A stretch of DNA of 60,846 nt from Desulforamulus profundi (lineage in GTDB: Bacteria > Bacillota_B > Desulfotomaculia > Desulfotomaculales > Desulfotomaculaceae), in the NCBI RefSeq assembly GCF_002607855.1, contig NZ_AWQQ01000069.1, positions 7,970 through 68,815 of the forward strand. Direction: 5' to 3'. The notes below the pieces were generated by a model that saw nothing but the letters and a program-made list of their open reading frames with translations, did no database searches and had not been told where the DNA came from. Made by a program: the position numbers and the translations under genes. Below are positions 1 to 6,201 of the stretch, piece by piece. Numbering within the stretch: position 1 is the stretch's first letter; every line of letters starts with the position of its first letter.

Positions 1-370
1 AAACGGTTTTTCCAAAAGCTTTAAAGTTAAAACTCCCGTCATATTTCACCACAGAGGCTTGCCCACCAATTGAAAACTGACCCTTGTTATTAAATCCTGC
101 TGTTGCTTCAGCGTTTAATTTTTTGACACTATAATCATATCTATCAGTTTTTCTCCCTGCTTCTATTACACTGGCAGATACACTTGCATTCCTTGAGTTA
201 TTTTCATACGATAAGTTACCAGCTCTTGTATAGTAACCATTTTTAGAATTATTAGAAACAATTGCTGTATTGGGGGTTTTTTGAAGATTCCTTTCGGTCA
301 CTCTTAAATCCCCAAAGCCTTTACTGCCCCGGTAATTTCTCTCAATAGCCCTCAAATCTCCAAACCCAAT
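1..370 (-). CDS. 3'-truncated (window edge) toxin-like protein, non-ATG start
   Basis: An open frame enters from the left edge and begins near 370 on the minus strand, so only the N-terminal ~120 residues are visible. A perfect AGGAGG lies 8 nt before an ATT codon (368-370); the nearest conventional start in frame is TTG at 353-355, with poorer spacing. The protein opens with two copies of a FGDLRxxERN unit, then a polar Ala/Ser/Gly-rich stretch with many Tyr/Lys, reminiscent of the central regions of secreted polymorphic or LXG-type toxins. That family link is an inference from composition; I do not recognise a named domain. The C-terminal effector region, if any, lies outside the window. 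Confidence 0.45.
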   Translation of the reverse strand, partial: MGFGDLRAIERNYRGSKGFGDLRVTERNLQKTPNTAIVSNNSKNGYYTRAGNLSYENNSRNASVSASVIEAGRKTDRYDYSVKKLNAEATAGFNNKGQFSIGGQASVVKYDGSFNFKAFGKTV

Positions 371-407
371 TTTAAATTCCTCCTCTTTTTTTAATTATGA
401 TAATTAC

Positions 408-524
408 CTAATCCGTGACGTTTCCTGTTAAAGTGCTGTAAAATAGGGATTCACAAGGGGGAAACAGTTTCCTGTTGTGTGCTATTGTTTTATTTGAATT
501 TAAGGTGTTTTGTCACGGACTTAG
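408..524. repeat. Short element bounded by imperfect inverted repeats
   Basis: TCCGTGAC at 412-419 is matched by its exact complement GTCACGGA at 512-519. Extending outward gives CTAA-TCCGTGAC against CTAAGTCCGTGAC, with one base inserted. Inside, GTTTCCTGTT occurs twice as a direct repeat. The ~117 bp unit has no coding potential and could be a MITE or the joined ends of a deleted IS. The rest of 371-869 is AT-rich with no recognisable gene. Confidence 0.35.
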
Positions 525-869
525 AAAATATTTATAGATATAATTAAAAATTCCTCCTTATTAGCATAAATTTTTTAATTTTCTTTCTTGTTATTTATTT
601 ATATTTTACAAACATAAGACATCTAAAAAATACTATATGATAGGGTAACTAATATAAAAACTTTTTAATATCTTAACCTTCTTTACGATGAATCTGGGTG
701 CTTCCTGACTTAACGGATAGGACGCCCCCGGCGCAATCTTAGGAACCAACAATTTTAAGCTCTTTCGCCCAGTCAGCTTGGGAAAGTTCTTAGGGCTTGC
801 TTTCAATAAAGTAAGAATTTGTTATAAGTAAAGACGGTATGTTCGCCAAGTTTCTGTTATTGACCAAAA

Positions 870-878
870 TGGTATAAT
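870..878 (+). promoter_or_regulatory. Extended -10 promoter for the uvrB stump
   Basis: TGGTATAAT is an extended -10 element (TGnTATAAT). A weak -35-like TTTCTG lies 16 nt upstream at 851-856. It sits 31 nt before the TTG start of the uvrB fragment, so it is probably the original uvrB promoter. No convincing LexA box was seen. Confidence 0.4.
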
Positions 879-908
879 ATTAGATGGAACAGAAAGCAGG
901 TGATCAAC

Positions 909-1016
909 TTGGAATTCAAGTTAAAATCCCAATTTAAGCCCGGCGGAGACCAGCCCCGGGCCATTGAGCAATTGGTGACGGCACTCAGCGCCCATCCTAC
1001 TCAGGTATGCCAGTAA
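909..1016 (+). pseudogene. uvrB: UvrB N-terminal stump (excinuclease ABC subunit B)
   Basis: Starting at TTG (909), preceded by an AGGTGAT ribosome site, the frame reads MEFKLKSQFKPGGDQPRAIE and then EQLVTALS. This is the conserved UvrB N-terminus, including the GDQPxAI motif just ahead of the Walker A region. Homology stops near residue 27, and the frame closes at TAA 1014-1016 inside foreign sequence. The ATP-binding site and the remaining ~630 residues are missing, so it cannot work in nucleotide excision repair. The breakpoint, about 985-1000, abuts a tyrosine-recombinase stump on the opposite strand. An intact uvrB presumably lies elsewhere, or the remainder was moved away. Confidence 0.75.
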
Positions 1017-1244
1017 CCCCGCCGCGTCCCCGACGTAGCTTTCTATCGTCTTCGGGCTCTTTCCGTCCTCCGTCAGGTGCCGCCCGAAGCCCCGGAGCAC
1101 CTTCTGCCGTTTTCAGCTTGCAATCCCCCTCCACGTATGCTCCCGGCAGCGCGTTCTCTGCCAAAATGTCCGGTTTTTCGGGATTGGGTATGTCGTGATA
1201 TTACCAGAGCCTTTTTTGTGCTCCTCTGTACGAAATTTTTGCAC
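1000..1244 (-). pseudogene. Tyrosine recombinase/integrase N-terminal fragment
   Basis: From a GTG at 1242-1244 with a strong GAGGAGG site, the minus strand encodes ~43 residues and meets an in-frame TGA. It then continues in the same frame with a stretch containing FGRHLTEDGKSPKTIESYV and LLAYLSRMG, typical of the SAM-like core-binding domain of phage integrases. A GTG at 1098-1100 could restart translation. The frame then collides with the uvrB stump, so the catalytic Arg-His-Arg-Tyr domain is absent. Both an internal stop and a 3' truncation mark it as dead. The remnant of an integrated element is the likely origin. Confidence 0.55.
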
Positions 1245-1309
1245 TGTCGATTCCTCCTCGTCCAAGTTCTTTGAGTGTGCCCGCTGTCACACCCTTTTCT
1301 GGTTTTCGG

Positions 1310-1365
1310 GTAAGCGTCAAATAATCCCCACCTTCCAAGGAAAGTGGGGATTATTTGACGCTTAC
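1310..1365. mobile_element. 56-bp palindrome made of two IS66-type terminal repeats
   Basis: Positions 1310-1331 begin GTAAGCGTC and are exactly complementary to 1344-1365: 22 bp perfect, with the loop pairing further as TTCC/GGAA. GTAAGCG is the usual outer end of IS66-family elements, so the palindrome reads as a left end and a right end joined with almost nothing between them. It lies inside the IS66 tnpA fragment. The flanking 8-mers do not match, so no target duplication is visible. Confidence 0.55.
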
Positions 1366-1464
1366 GACGCCGTGTGCGGCGCACCACTCTCTGACACTGA
1401 GGCCGCTGGCCTGATATGCCGCTATTCTGTCTTCCCATTCTTTTTGTCGTTGGGCTTTAGTCAT
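1351..1464 (-). pseudogene. IS66 accessory protein TnpA, N-terminal fragment
   Basis: From ATG 1462-1464 with an upstream GAGGAGG, the frame begins MTKAQRQKEWEDRIAAYQAS and continues SVREWCAAHGV. This is the conserved N-terminus of the small TnpA/OrfA of IS66 elements. After 37 residues the frame ends (TTA 1351-1353) exactly where the palindromic IS66 end pair begins, so the insertion truncates it. Its partner genes tnpB and tnpC are not in place. Non-functional. Confidence 0.65.
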
Positions 1465-1503
1465 AAAAAATCCTCCTCGTTTGTATCCTGAGGAAGATTA
1501 TCC

Positions 1504-1820
1504 GTAAGCGATTAATAATCAGGTGCATACACAAAATTAAACCCCGAAACCAACACTTCAGGGTTTGGTATCTGCAAATATTTAGTGTTTTTCGTTACGG
1601 CAGTAGTCCGGTAGCTTTTGCGACCAGGGCATAAAATCCTCTAGCAGCGAAGGATCAGATTTAAAGTTAGTCCCAGGGATTTTGCTAAAGATATGTACCA
1701 AGTACATGTATACGTTAAGGTTATTCGCCTTTGCCGTCTCCACGACGCTGTACACGATGGCACTTGCGCTGGCTCCCTTTTTGGTGTCTGCAAACAGCCA
1801 GCCTTTCCTTGGCTGCCATA
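1504..1820 (-). pseudogene. IS66 transposase TnpC, C-terminal fragment with left element end
   Basis: On the minus strand the frame ending at TTA 1582-1584 contains GWLFADTKKGASASAIVYS followed by VETAKANNLNVYMYL and a closing FMPWS-type tail, the signature of the IS66 C-terminal domain. Upstream, near 1815-1830, the frame is broken by several indels. An IS66-like outer end, GTAAGCG, starts at 1504, about 78 bp beyond the stop codon, as expected for the end of such an element. It lies just upstream of the tnpA fragment at 1351-1464, so one IS66 remnant is inserted next to another. Confidence 0.65.
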
Positions 1821-1990
1821 GGCTTCTTCACCGACTCGCGGGTAGAATTCGTCTCTTAACTGGCAGATATCGTCGGCAATGAGCTCAATGACTTTGTGGC
1901 TACCGATAAGCTTGTATTCCCGTTCGAGCATTTCTATGAGGGCGCTTCGAAATGTGCGCTTTCTTATGGCATTTTCTTTATAAAAGCCAT
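1820..1990 (-). pseudogene. Degenerate fragment, possibly DUF1670 N-terminal region
   Basis: A minus-strand frame reads WRFHENGFYKENAIRKRTFR and then a helical segment containing EMLEREYKLIGSHKVIELIADD. It has no standard start: the preceding codons are blocked by a stop just upstream. At the 3' side it fuses into the IS66 transposase fragment around 1820. The sequence resembles the N-terminal part of DUF1670 proteins, and the neighbouring gene encodes what looks like the C-terminal half of that family. This is a low-certainty family call from memory. Confidence 0.35.
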
Positions 1991-1992
1991 TT

Positions 1993-2376
1993 TCATGAAA
2001 CCGCCAGCCCCCCTTTTTGTTCTTGACCTGCTACGTTGCGGCTTGCTTTGGTGATCAGGTCTTGTAATCTTTCGGCATGTTCCGGGGTATTGTAGCGCAG
2101 GTAAAGTCCTGCGTATTCCCTAGCCAGGCGCTCTGATATGCCGGCGATATGGGCTGTTTCTGTCAAGCTCAAACCTTTTTGGATGCACAGGACTACCCGG
2201 GCAAAGTCCATAATATACCGTTTAATGGAGGTCGTTGAGTGCCGGGTTGTCCGGGCGATCTCGGAATAGGTCTTGTATTCGAGATAGATGCTGACAATCC
2301 ACGCTTTGTGGGATATGCTCGGGCCTATGTCGTGATAAAGGCCGGGGGCACCATGCTTACGAAAGACCTGGTTCAA
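1993..2376 (-). CDS. DUF1670-like protein, N-terminally truncated
   Basis: This 127-residue frame opens with TTG at 2374-2376 and carries GLYHDIGPSISHKAWIV, then a helix-turn-helix-like region (KTYSEIARTTRHSTTSIKRYI), and further LSLTETAHIAGISERLARE. This matches the C-terminal half of DUF1670 proteins, a poorly characterised DNA-binding-like family seen next to mobile elements in Peptococcaceae. The N-terminal half is missing. The start lies only ~25 bp from the right end of the IS607 element, so insertion of that element probably cut the gene and the frame is likely a remnant. Confidence 0.5.
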   Translation of the reverse strand: MNQVFRKHGAPGLYHDIGPSISHKAWIVSIYLEYKTYSEIARTTRHSTTSIKRYIMDFARVVLCIQKGLSLTETAHIAGISERLAREYAGLYLRYNTPEHAERLQDLITKASRNVAGQEQKGGLAVS

Positions 2377-2399
2377 AAAAGTTCACAATACCTAACAAT

Positions 2400-2661
2400 A
2401 GTTAGATTTTTGTAAACCCGGCCCCCCATGACCAGGCTTTACACCTCCATGAAAAATTTTCCCTGGGGTGACAGGGGGCCTCGGCCCCGGGGGTCTCACC
2501 CGGACAGAAAAACAGTGCTTTACGGGCGCAAAACGCGGCCATATGGAAAACCACGGGGGTTTCGTCTTGCGTTGACCGTCCAGCGAAAGCCTTGCGGCTC
2601 TGCTTCCCGCGATCTGTTAGATGCGGCCTACCGGTTGTTCCCGTACTCCGGCTAAACGGGG
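2400..2661 (-). ncRNA. Candidate omega RNA / IS607 right-end guide region
   Basis: Directly after the tnpB stop codon, about 260 nt of GC-rich sequence has no credible protein on either strand but contains nested stems. GGGTGA (2466-2471) pairs with TCACCC (2496-2501), enclosing a GGGGCC/GGCCCC hairpin with a two-base loop. In IS605/IS607 elements the guide RNA used by TnpB overlaps the tnpB 3' end and extends to the element boundary, with the guide taken from flanking DNA. Here the guide would read into the DUF1670-like remnant below 2400. This is a positional and structural inference; no conserved scaffold sequence was recognised. Confidence 0.45.
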
Positions 2662-4371
2662 TCACCTACTTGATAAAGCAAGGTGCTTCAAGTCATGCCA
2701 GACGGAGTAAAACGATTCTTGTTTGAAACGGGTCAGCCCGTTGTAAATGGGAATTTTTCCGTCCAGCCGCTTGAAGAGTTGCTTCACCTTTCGGGTCATC
2801 CCTCTTCCTTCCCCAGGCAAGGAATTTACCTTTTGACTCAGCTTCTCTTTGACGGCCTGAACTTTCTGCTTTAACTCGTTGGTTATGTGCTCTTTGAAAC
2901 CGATTGCCCGGCGGGCGATGACCAATGCCGCGGCGTGGTGGATAATTATACCGTAACGATCCATGTATTTGTAATAGCCGATGGTGGACGTGTGCGCCGG
3001 CCAGACTTGCTTTACACCGACGCCTTCTTTGAAGGCTTTACGGATGACGGCCTCGACCATCTTCTTGAACGGAAAATTGGCCGCCATGCGGTTGAATTTC
3101 CGGTTGGTGTCAAAACGGTCTTTGCCGAAGTCCAGGCTCTCTAAAGCGATGGGTTTGCCTAAAGTTTTAGCTATGTCCACCACTACTTTGGCAAGCACGC
3201 CAATTAAGTACGTGCGCCGGAAACCACGGCTGTAAGCCAGCTCGGGTACCTTGATGTAAAGAAACCCGTTCGGGTGTACCGTTACCTGGAACTCTCCGTC
3301 AAATTTGTGCAGGGCCTTCGGGTACGGTACCTCGAAACCTTTGGGCCAGGGTTCGGGCTGTCCGGTGTAACCGACGTTGGCCAGCGCTACTCCGTCGGGG
3401 TTGGTGTCTATACCCAGGTAACCCCGGTTGGGGTTGGTCACTAAAACGGGTGCTGTAACGGCAAAGGTGATGTGCACCCTATACCGGCTGTCCCTACCTT
3501 TGATTAGCTCCACAGTGTAAGGCGCACCTGATAATAGCAACTCCAGCACCTTTTGCCGGTGCTTCTCAGGCAGCCAGAGCTTGCCCGTTACCCGGGGTGC
3601 CCTGGTCATTATGGGTCTACCCTTCTTGTCTGTCCCTTTCTGCTCGGACAGGTGAGAGATGGTCACAGACAGGGTGAACTCTCCATTATGCCAGCTTATT
3701 TTGAGATTCGGGTTGCCGCCTTTGGTTTCGTCGCCGCGGGCGTATAGCCTGTCCTGCCGGGCCTGCCGCCATTCTTCTCTCGAAACCCTACCTCTGCACA
3801 CTCGCTTCCACAGAGAACAGCCTCCGAAAATTACTTTTGGTATGGTGCCGTTGTCCTGGTGGACCTTTAGCTCGTCCAGCTTGTCAGCCAGCTTTTTTAC
3901 CCTGGCTTTGCGGCCGTGTACGGTGTGCTTAAAGTCCTCGATTTTAGCCGGATTGTTTGCTTTAACAGCCCTGTCCAGGTCTTTTTCTGCCCAACTGAGT
4001 TTCTTCTTTGCGCGGGCCAGTTTCGTTTCCGTCTCTTCCCTTTCCAGTGTCAGCAGCTCTTTTTGCGATTCAATAACGACCTTGGCCTTTAGTATGGCGT
4101 CGTCGCAAAAACGAGAGTTTATACCAAATAACTCCTGGCCTTTCCTTTTGAGCTCTTCCCGGGAATTATCTTCCTGCAACCGGTTGAAGGCCCAGCGGGT
4201 GCAGGAACAAAATAGACGCATCTCGGTGCCCAGGGGGTCCTCCATCCCGCGGCTCCACTTTTGAGAGCGGAAGGCAGGGTAGACCTCTGGGAAAAATTCG
4301 CCGCAGACGGTGTAGCTTATGTCGCCGCCAGTCTTAGTCGGCTTCTTCTTGTTGTTCTTCCGTTTTTTCAC
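2662..4371 (-). CDS. tnpB: TnpB-family RNA-guided nuclease-like protein, variant active site
   Basis: 569 residues, longer than the ~400 typical of TnpB. A Lys-rich start is followed by a long charged coiled coil (about 85-170), then an OB/wedge-like region. The RuvC-like core follows: RuvC-I Asp322 in GIDTNPDG and RuvC-II Glu411 in ALESLDF. At the RuvC-III site, where TnpB normally has DRDxNAA, this protein has IIHHAAALVIARR (His478-His479), so the usual third acidic residue is missing; Asp471, seven residues earlier, is the only nearby candidate. The CxxC...CxxC zinc finger normally before RuvC-III is also absent. Known TnpB proteins cut DNA guided by omega RNA and promote element retention. 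Whether this one cuts is uncertain. The 5' end overlaps the recombinase gene by 38 bp. Confidence 0.75.
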   Translation of the reverse strand: MKKRKNNKKKPTKTGGDISYTVCGEFFPEVYPAFRSQKWSRGMEDPLGTEMRLFCSCTRWAFNRLQEDNSREELKRKGQELFGINSRFCDDAILKAKVVIESQKELLTLEREETETKLARAKKKLSWAEKDLDRAVKANNPAKIEDFKHTVHGRKARVKKLADKLDELKVHQDNGTIPKVIFGGCSLWKRVCRGRVSREEWRQARQDRLYARGDETKGGNPNLKISWHNGEFTLSVTISHLSEQKGTDKKGRPIMTRAPRVTGKLWLPEKHRQKVLELLLSGAPYTVELIKGRDSRYRVHITFAVTAPVLVTNPNRGYLGIDTNPDGVALANVGYTGQPEPWPKGFEVPYPKALHKFDGEFQVTVHPNGFLYIKVPELAYSRGFRRTYLIGVLAKVVVDIAKTLGKPIALESLDFGKDRFDTNRKFNRMAANFPFKKMVEAVIRKAFKEGVGVKQVWPAHTSTIGYYKYMDRYGIIIHHAAALVIARRAIGFKEHITNELKQKVQAVKEKLSQKVNSLPGEGRGMTRKVKQLFKRLDGKIPIYNGLTRFKQESFYSVWHDLKHLALSSR

Positions 4372-4999
4372 CTTGAGATACCTCCGCTATCAGTTCCCGA
4401 AAACCCTGCCTGATCTTTTTGCCACCTCTGGCCCTATACAGCCGGGCCGAAAAAGACGTGACTATTGCCAATAAGTCCCTGACCAATTCGGATTGTGCGT
4501 CTTCCGGCTCTTTTTCAGCTATGGCTACGATCTCTACGCCACAGTACCTTAAATGCCGCTCAATGTACGAATACCCGAACCGGGCCAGCCGGTCGGGATA
4601 TTCGATAATTAGTTTTTTGTACTCACCATGCTCTGCCAGCTTGAGCACGTTTGTCAGACCGCGGCGTTTTTGGTTTAAACCGCTGGCTACGTCCGTTAAT
4701 TCCGCTTTGACGTTAAATTTGCGTTCTCGGGCATATTGGCGCAACCGTTCCATCTGCCGGTCCAGGTTGCCCGCGTCGGCCTGCTTTTTAGTGGATACCC
4801 GGGCGTAAAGCACAACTGCTTCTTGACTATCAGTTAATTGACCGGACTGCAAAAGCCTGTTTAGTTCGTCCATGGAATACCGACGCTGACCGCCAGGTAA
4901 ACGGACAGGCTTGATCAAACCTTGCTTCTCCCAGTTGCGCAGGCTGTTCGGATGTACACCTAATTTCTTTGCCGCTTTGCTTATAGTTAATAGTTCCAT
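4334..4999 (-). CDS. tnpA: IS607 transposase TnpA (serine recombinase)
   Basis: 221 residues. Residues 1-60 form a MerR/Xis-type winged helix (TISKAAKKLGVHPNSLRNWE, then LPGGQRRYS). The rest is a resolvase domain with the catalytic serine in VVLYARVSTKKQ and the conserved Arg in YPDRLARFG. In IS607 this order (DNA-binding domain first) is characteristic, and the enzyme moves the element as a circle with very little target specificity. The start is an ATG 7 nt downstream of a near-consensus -10 box, so the message is almost leaderless. The gene appears intact and its 3' end overlaps tnpB, implying co-transcription. Confidence 0.88.
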   Translation of the reverse strand: MELLTISKAAKKLGVHPNSLRNWEKQGLIKPVRLPGGQRRYSMDELNRLLQSGQLTDSQEAVVLYARVSTKKQADAGNLDRQMERLRQYARERKFNVKAELTDVASGLNQKRRGLTNVLKLAEHGEYKKLIIEYPDRLARFGYSYIERHLRYCGVEIVAIAEKEPEDAQSELVRDLLAIVTSFSARLYRARGGKKIRQGFRELIAEVSQGEKTEEQQEEAD

Positions 5000-5005
5000 A
5001 AGTTT

Positions 5006-5034
5006 ATTGTATTATGTTTGTTAAGTTTTATCAA
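5006..5034 (-). promoter_or_regulatory. IS607 tnpA promoter, near-leaderless
   Basis: On the minus strand TTGATA (5029-5034) and TACAAT (5006-5011) are separated by 17 nt. The -10 box ends only 6 nt before the tnpA ATG (4997-4999), leaving no room for a ribosome site. A 22-bp stretch here (5006-5027) recurs with one mismatch at 60546-60567. Confidence 0.6.
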
Positions 5035-5195
5035 GGTTTGTCGGAAATAAGGTAGCTGTTACGTACCTCCTCTGCTTTGGTTTCCTCCAGTTTGCTAATT
5101 ATAGCTTACAGGAATTTCTCGGGATTGTCTAACCCCGTTTTGGGAGGACAAATGTCCATATTTGTATTTTTCAATATTCACCTCGGGTGTGCTAC

Positions 5196-5494
5196 ATGAA
5201 AAAGTTGAAGAACAAAACCAAAAATAAGAACGACGATAAGCAAACTATTCTTTGTTATTGAACAAGGTAACGAGGACTGAACCACTCATTACGGTCTGGC
5301 TCTCATAGGTGCGTTACTGGCTAACACCAAGTTAAAAACACGCCTAAACAAAACAATGGCTACTGAGCAAAAAAATCCCCATATCTCTATATGGAAGCGT
5401 TGCTATTGCCTACATTGGCTTGGTGTGCCAGAGTAAGAGTGACTTTGACCATATAGAACCGTTCCGAGAAGATAATTTTTTCTCCATCTCATTA
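5196..5494 (+). pseudogene. IS1380-family transposase, N-terminal remnant
   Basis: From ATG 5196 the plus strand encodes, across at least two frameshifts and an internal stop, FVIEQGNED, then YGLALIGALLANTKLKTRL, then CQSKSDFDHIEPFREDNFFS. These are conserved N-terminal blocks of IS1380-type DDE transposases. The gene breaks off at 5494, exactly at the inverted-repeat end of another element (5495-6049). The catalytic DDE core is missing. Dead. Confidence 0.6.
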
Positions 5495-6049
5495 CAGGAG
5501 TTATGCAGTATCAGGAAAATAGTTCCAACTCCATAACCCCAGTTTCAAATATTGCGGCCAGAATTTATCAATAAGACTTGAAAAACGCTCGGTTGCCGTG
5601 TCAAAATAGACTTGGATCAACTGCTCACAGCAGCGGATCCGACAGCTGGCGTTGAAAAAGTACCTTACCACTTCGCAGAGGGATGGGGCATGATTAACCA
5701 GGCCGCTAATGTAGGCAAAAGCTAGAAGCCAGGCCGGAGTCCCGGAGTCCCGGAGTGCTTGCGTATTCCGGACTGGGAAAACAGCAGAGACAGGTCAAAC
5801 AAATCCCAGATTGACTTGAGGACCGGTATACCGGCACCTTTACCGTGATCTTTTTTCTCGAAAGTAGGTTTACATAGTTCCTTCATTCTTATCACCCATA
5901 TCGCCAGAGTGATGGTAAAAAGTACCATCCAAAGCAATTATGGGGTATTTTCCGAAATGTCAAGTCTTTTTGTAAATTATCTGGATCTTTTTTAAAAAAT
6001 CTTTGGGGTTATGAACTTCTATTTATTCCCACCAAGTGCATAACTCCTG
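5495..6049. mobile_element. Deleted insertion sequence with 13-bp terminal inverted repeats
   Basis: CAGGAGTTATGCA at 5495-5507 is exactly repeated in inverted orientation at 6037-6049. Between these ends lies only a frameshifted N-terminal piece of a transposase (5501-5937) whose stop codon falls within the left repeat. At ~555 bp the element is far too short to be complete, so it is an internally deleted copy. It interrupts the IS1380 remnant. Confidence 0.55.
5501..5937 (-). pseudogene. Transposase fragment inside the deleted IS
   Basis: The first frame (from ~5937) ends in SLLFSQSGIRKHSGTPG. The same protein continues in another frame as FAYISGLVNHAPSLCEVVRYF and onward to a stop at 5501-5503. 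The switch occurs at a triplicated GTCCCGGA tract near 5725-5750. The pattern resembles the N-terminal part of IS4-like DDE transposases from Peptococcaceae, but I cannot name the IS family with certainty. From 5940 to 6200 nothing else is recognisable beyond the right terminal repeat. Confidence 0.45.
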
Positions 6050-6201
6050 AATAATAGATTATTTTGTTTAACAATTCAATGAATACAATTTGACAAATAT
6101 CGTTAACTGCAAGCTAAGCCCGGTTTTTGGTTTACCAGCGGGACTGACCGTTCATTTCTGTGCAGTCCTGCCATAGCAGAAAGTTATTGATAAATGTTAC
6201 A

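Larger units (their letters stand above)
2392..5040 (-). mobile_element. IS607-family insertion sequence
   Basis: A serine recombinase with a MerR-type helix-turn-helix (4334-4999) is followed, with a 38-bp overlap, by a TnpB-type protein (2662-4371), the standard IS607 arrangement. Downstream lies a GC-rich structured stretch that fits an omega RNA and right end. There are no terminal inverted repeats, as expected for this family. The boundaries are approximate: the right end is placed near the small palindrome CTAACAATAGTTAG (2392-2405) and the left end just beyond the tnpA promoter (~5034). The element separates a DUF1670-like frame from unrelated sequence. Confidence 0.65.

Noticed and set aside
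820..850. LexA/DinR box before the uvrB stump
   Set aside because: GACGGTATGTTC has only one good half-site; the other half has two mismatches to GAAC.
1195..1491. Open plus-strand frames across the IS66/integrase debris
   Set aside because: They run antisense to recognisable IS66 and integrase fragments and lack ribosome sites.
2402..2665. Overlapping frames of ~75-87 residues on both strands after tnpB
   Set aside because: GC-rich structured sequence gives open frames by composition; no domain or ribosome site, and an RNA role fits better.
3659..4264. 201-codon plus-strand frame inside tnpB
   Set aside because: Ser/Leu-rich composition is the mirror of the Lys/Glu-rich coiled coil on the opposite strand.
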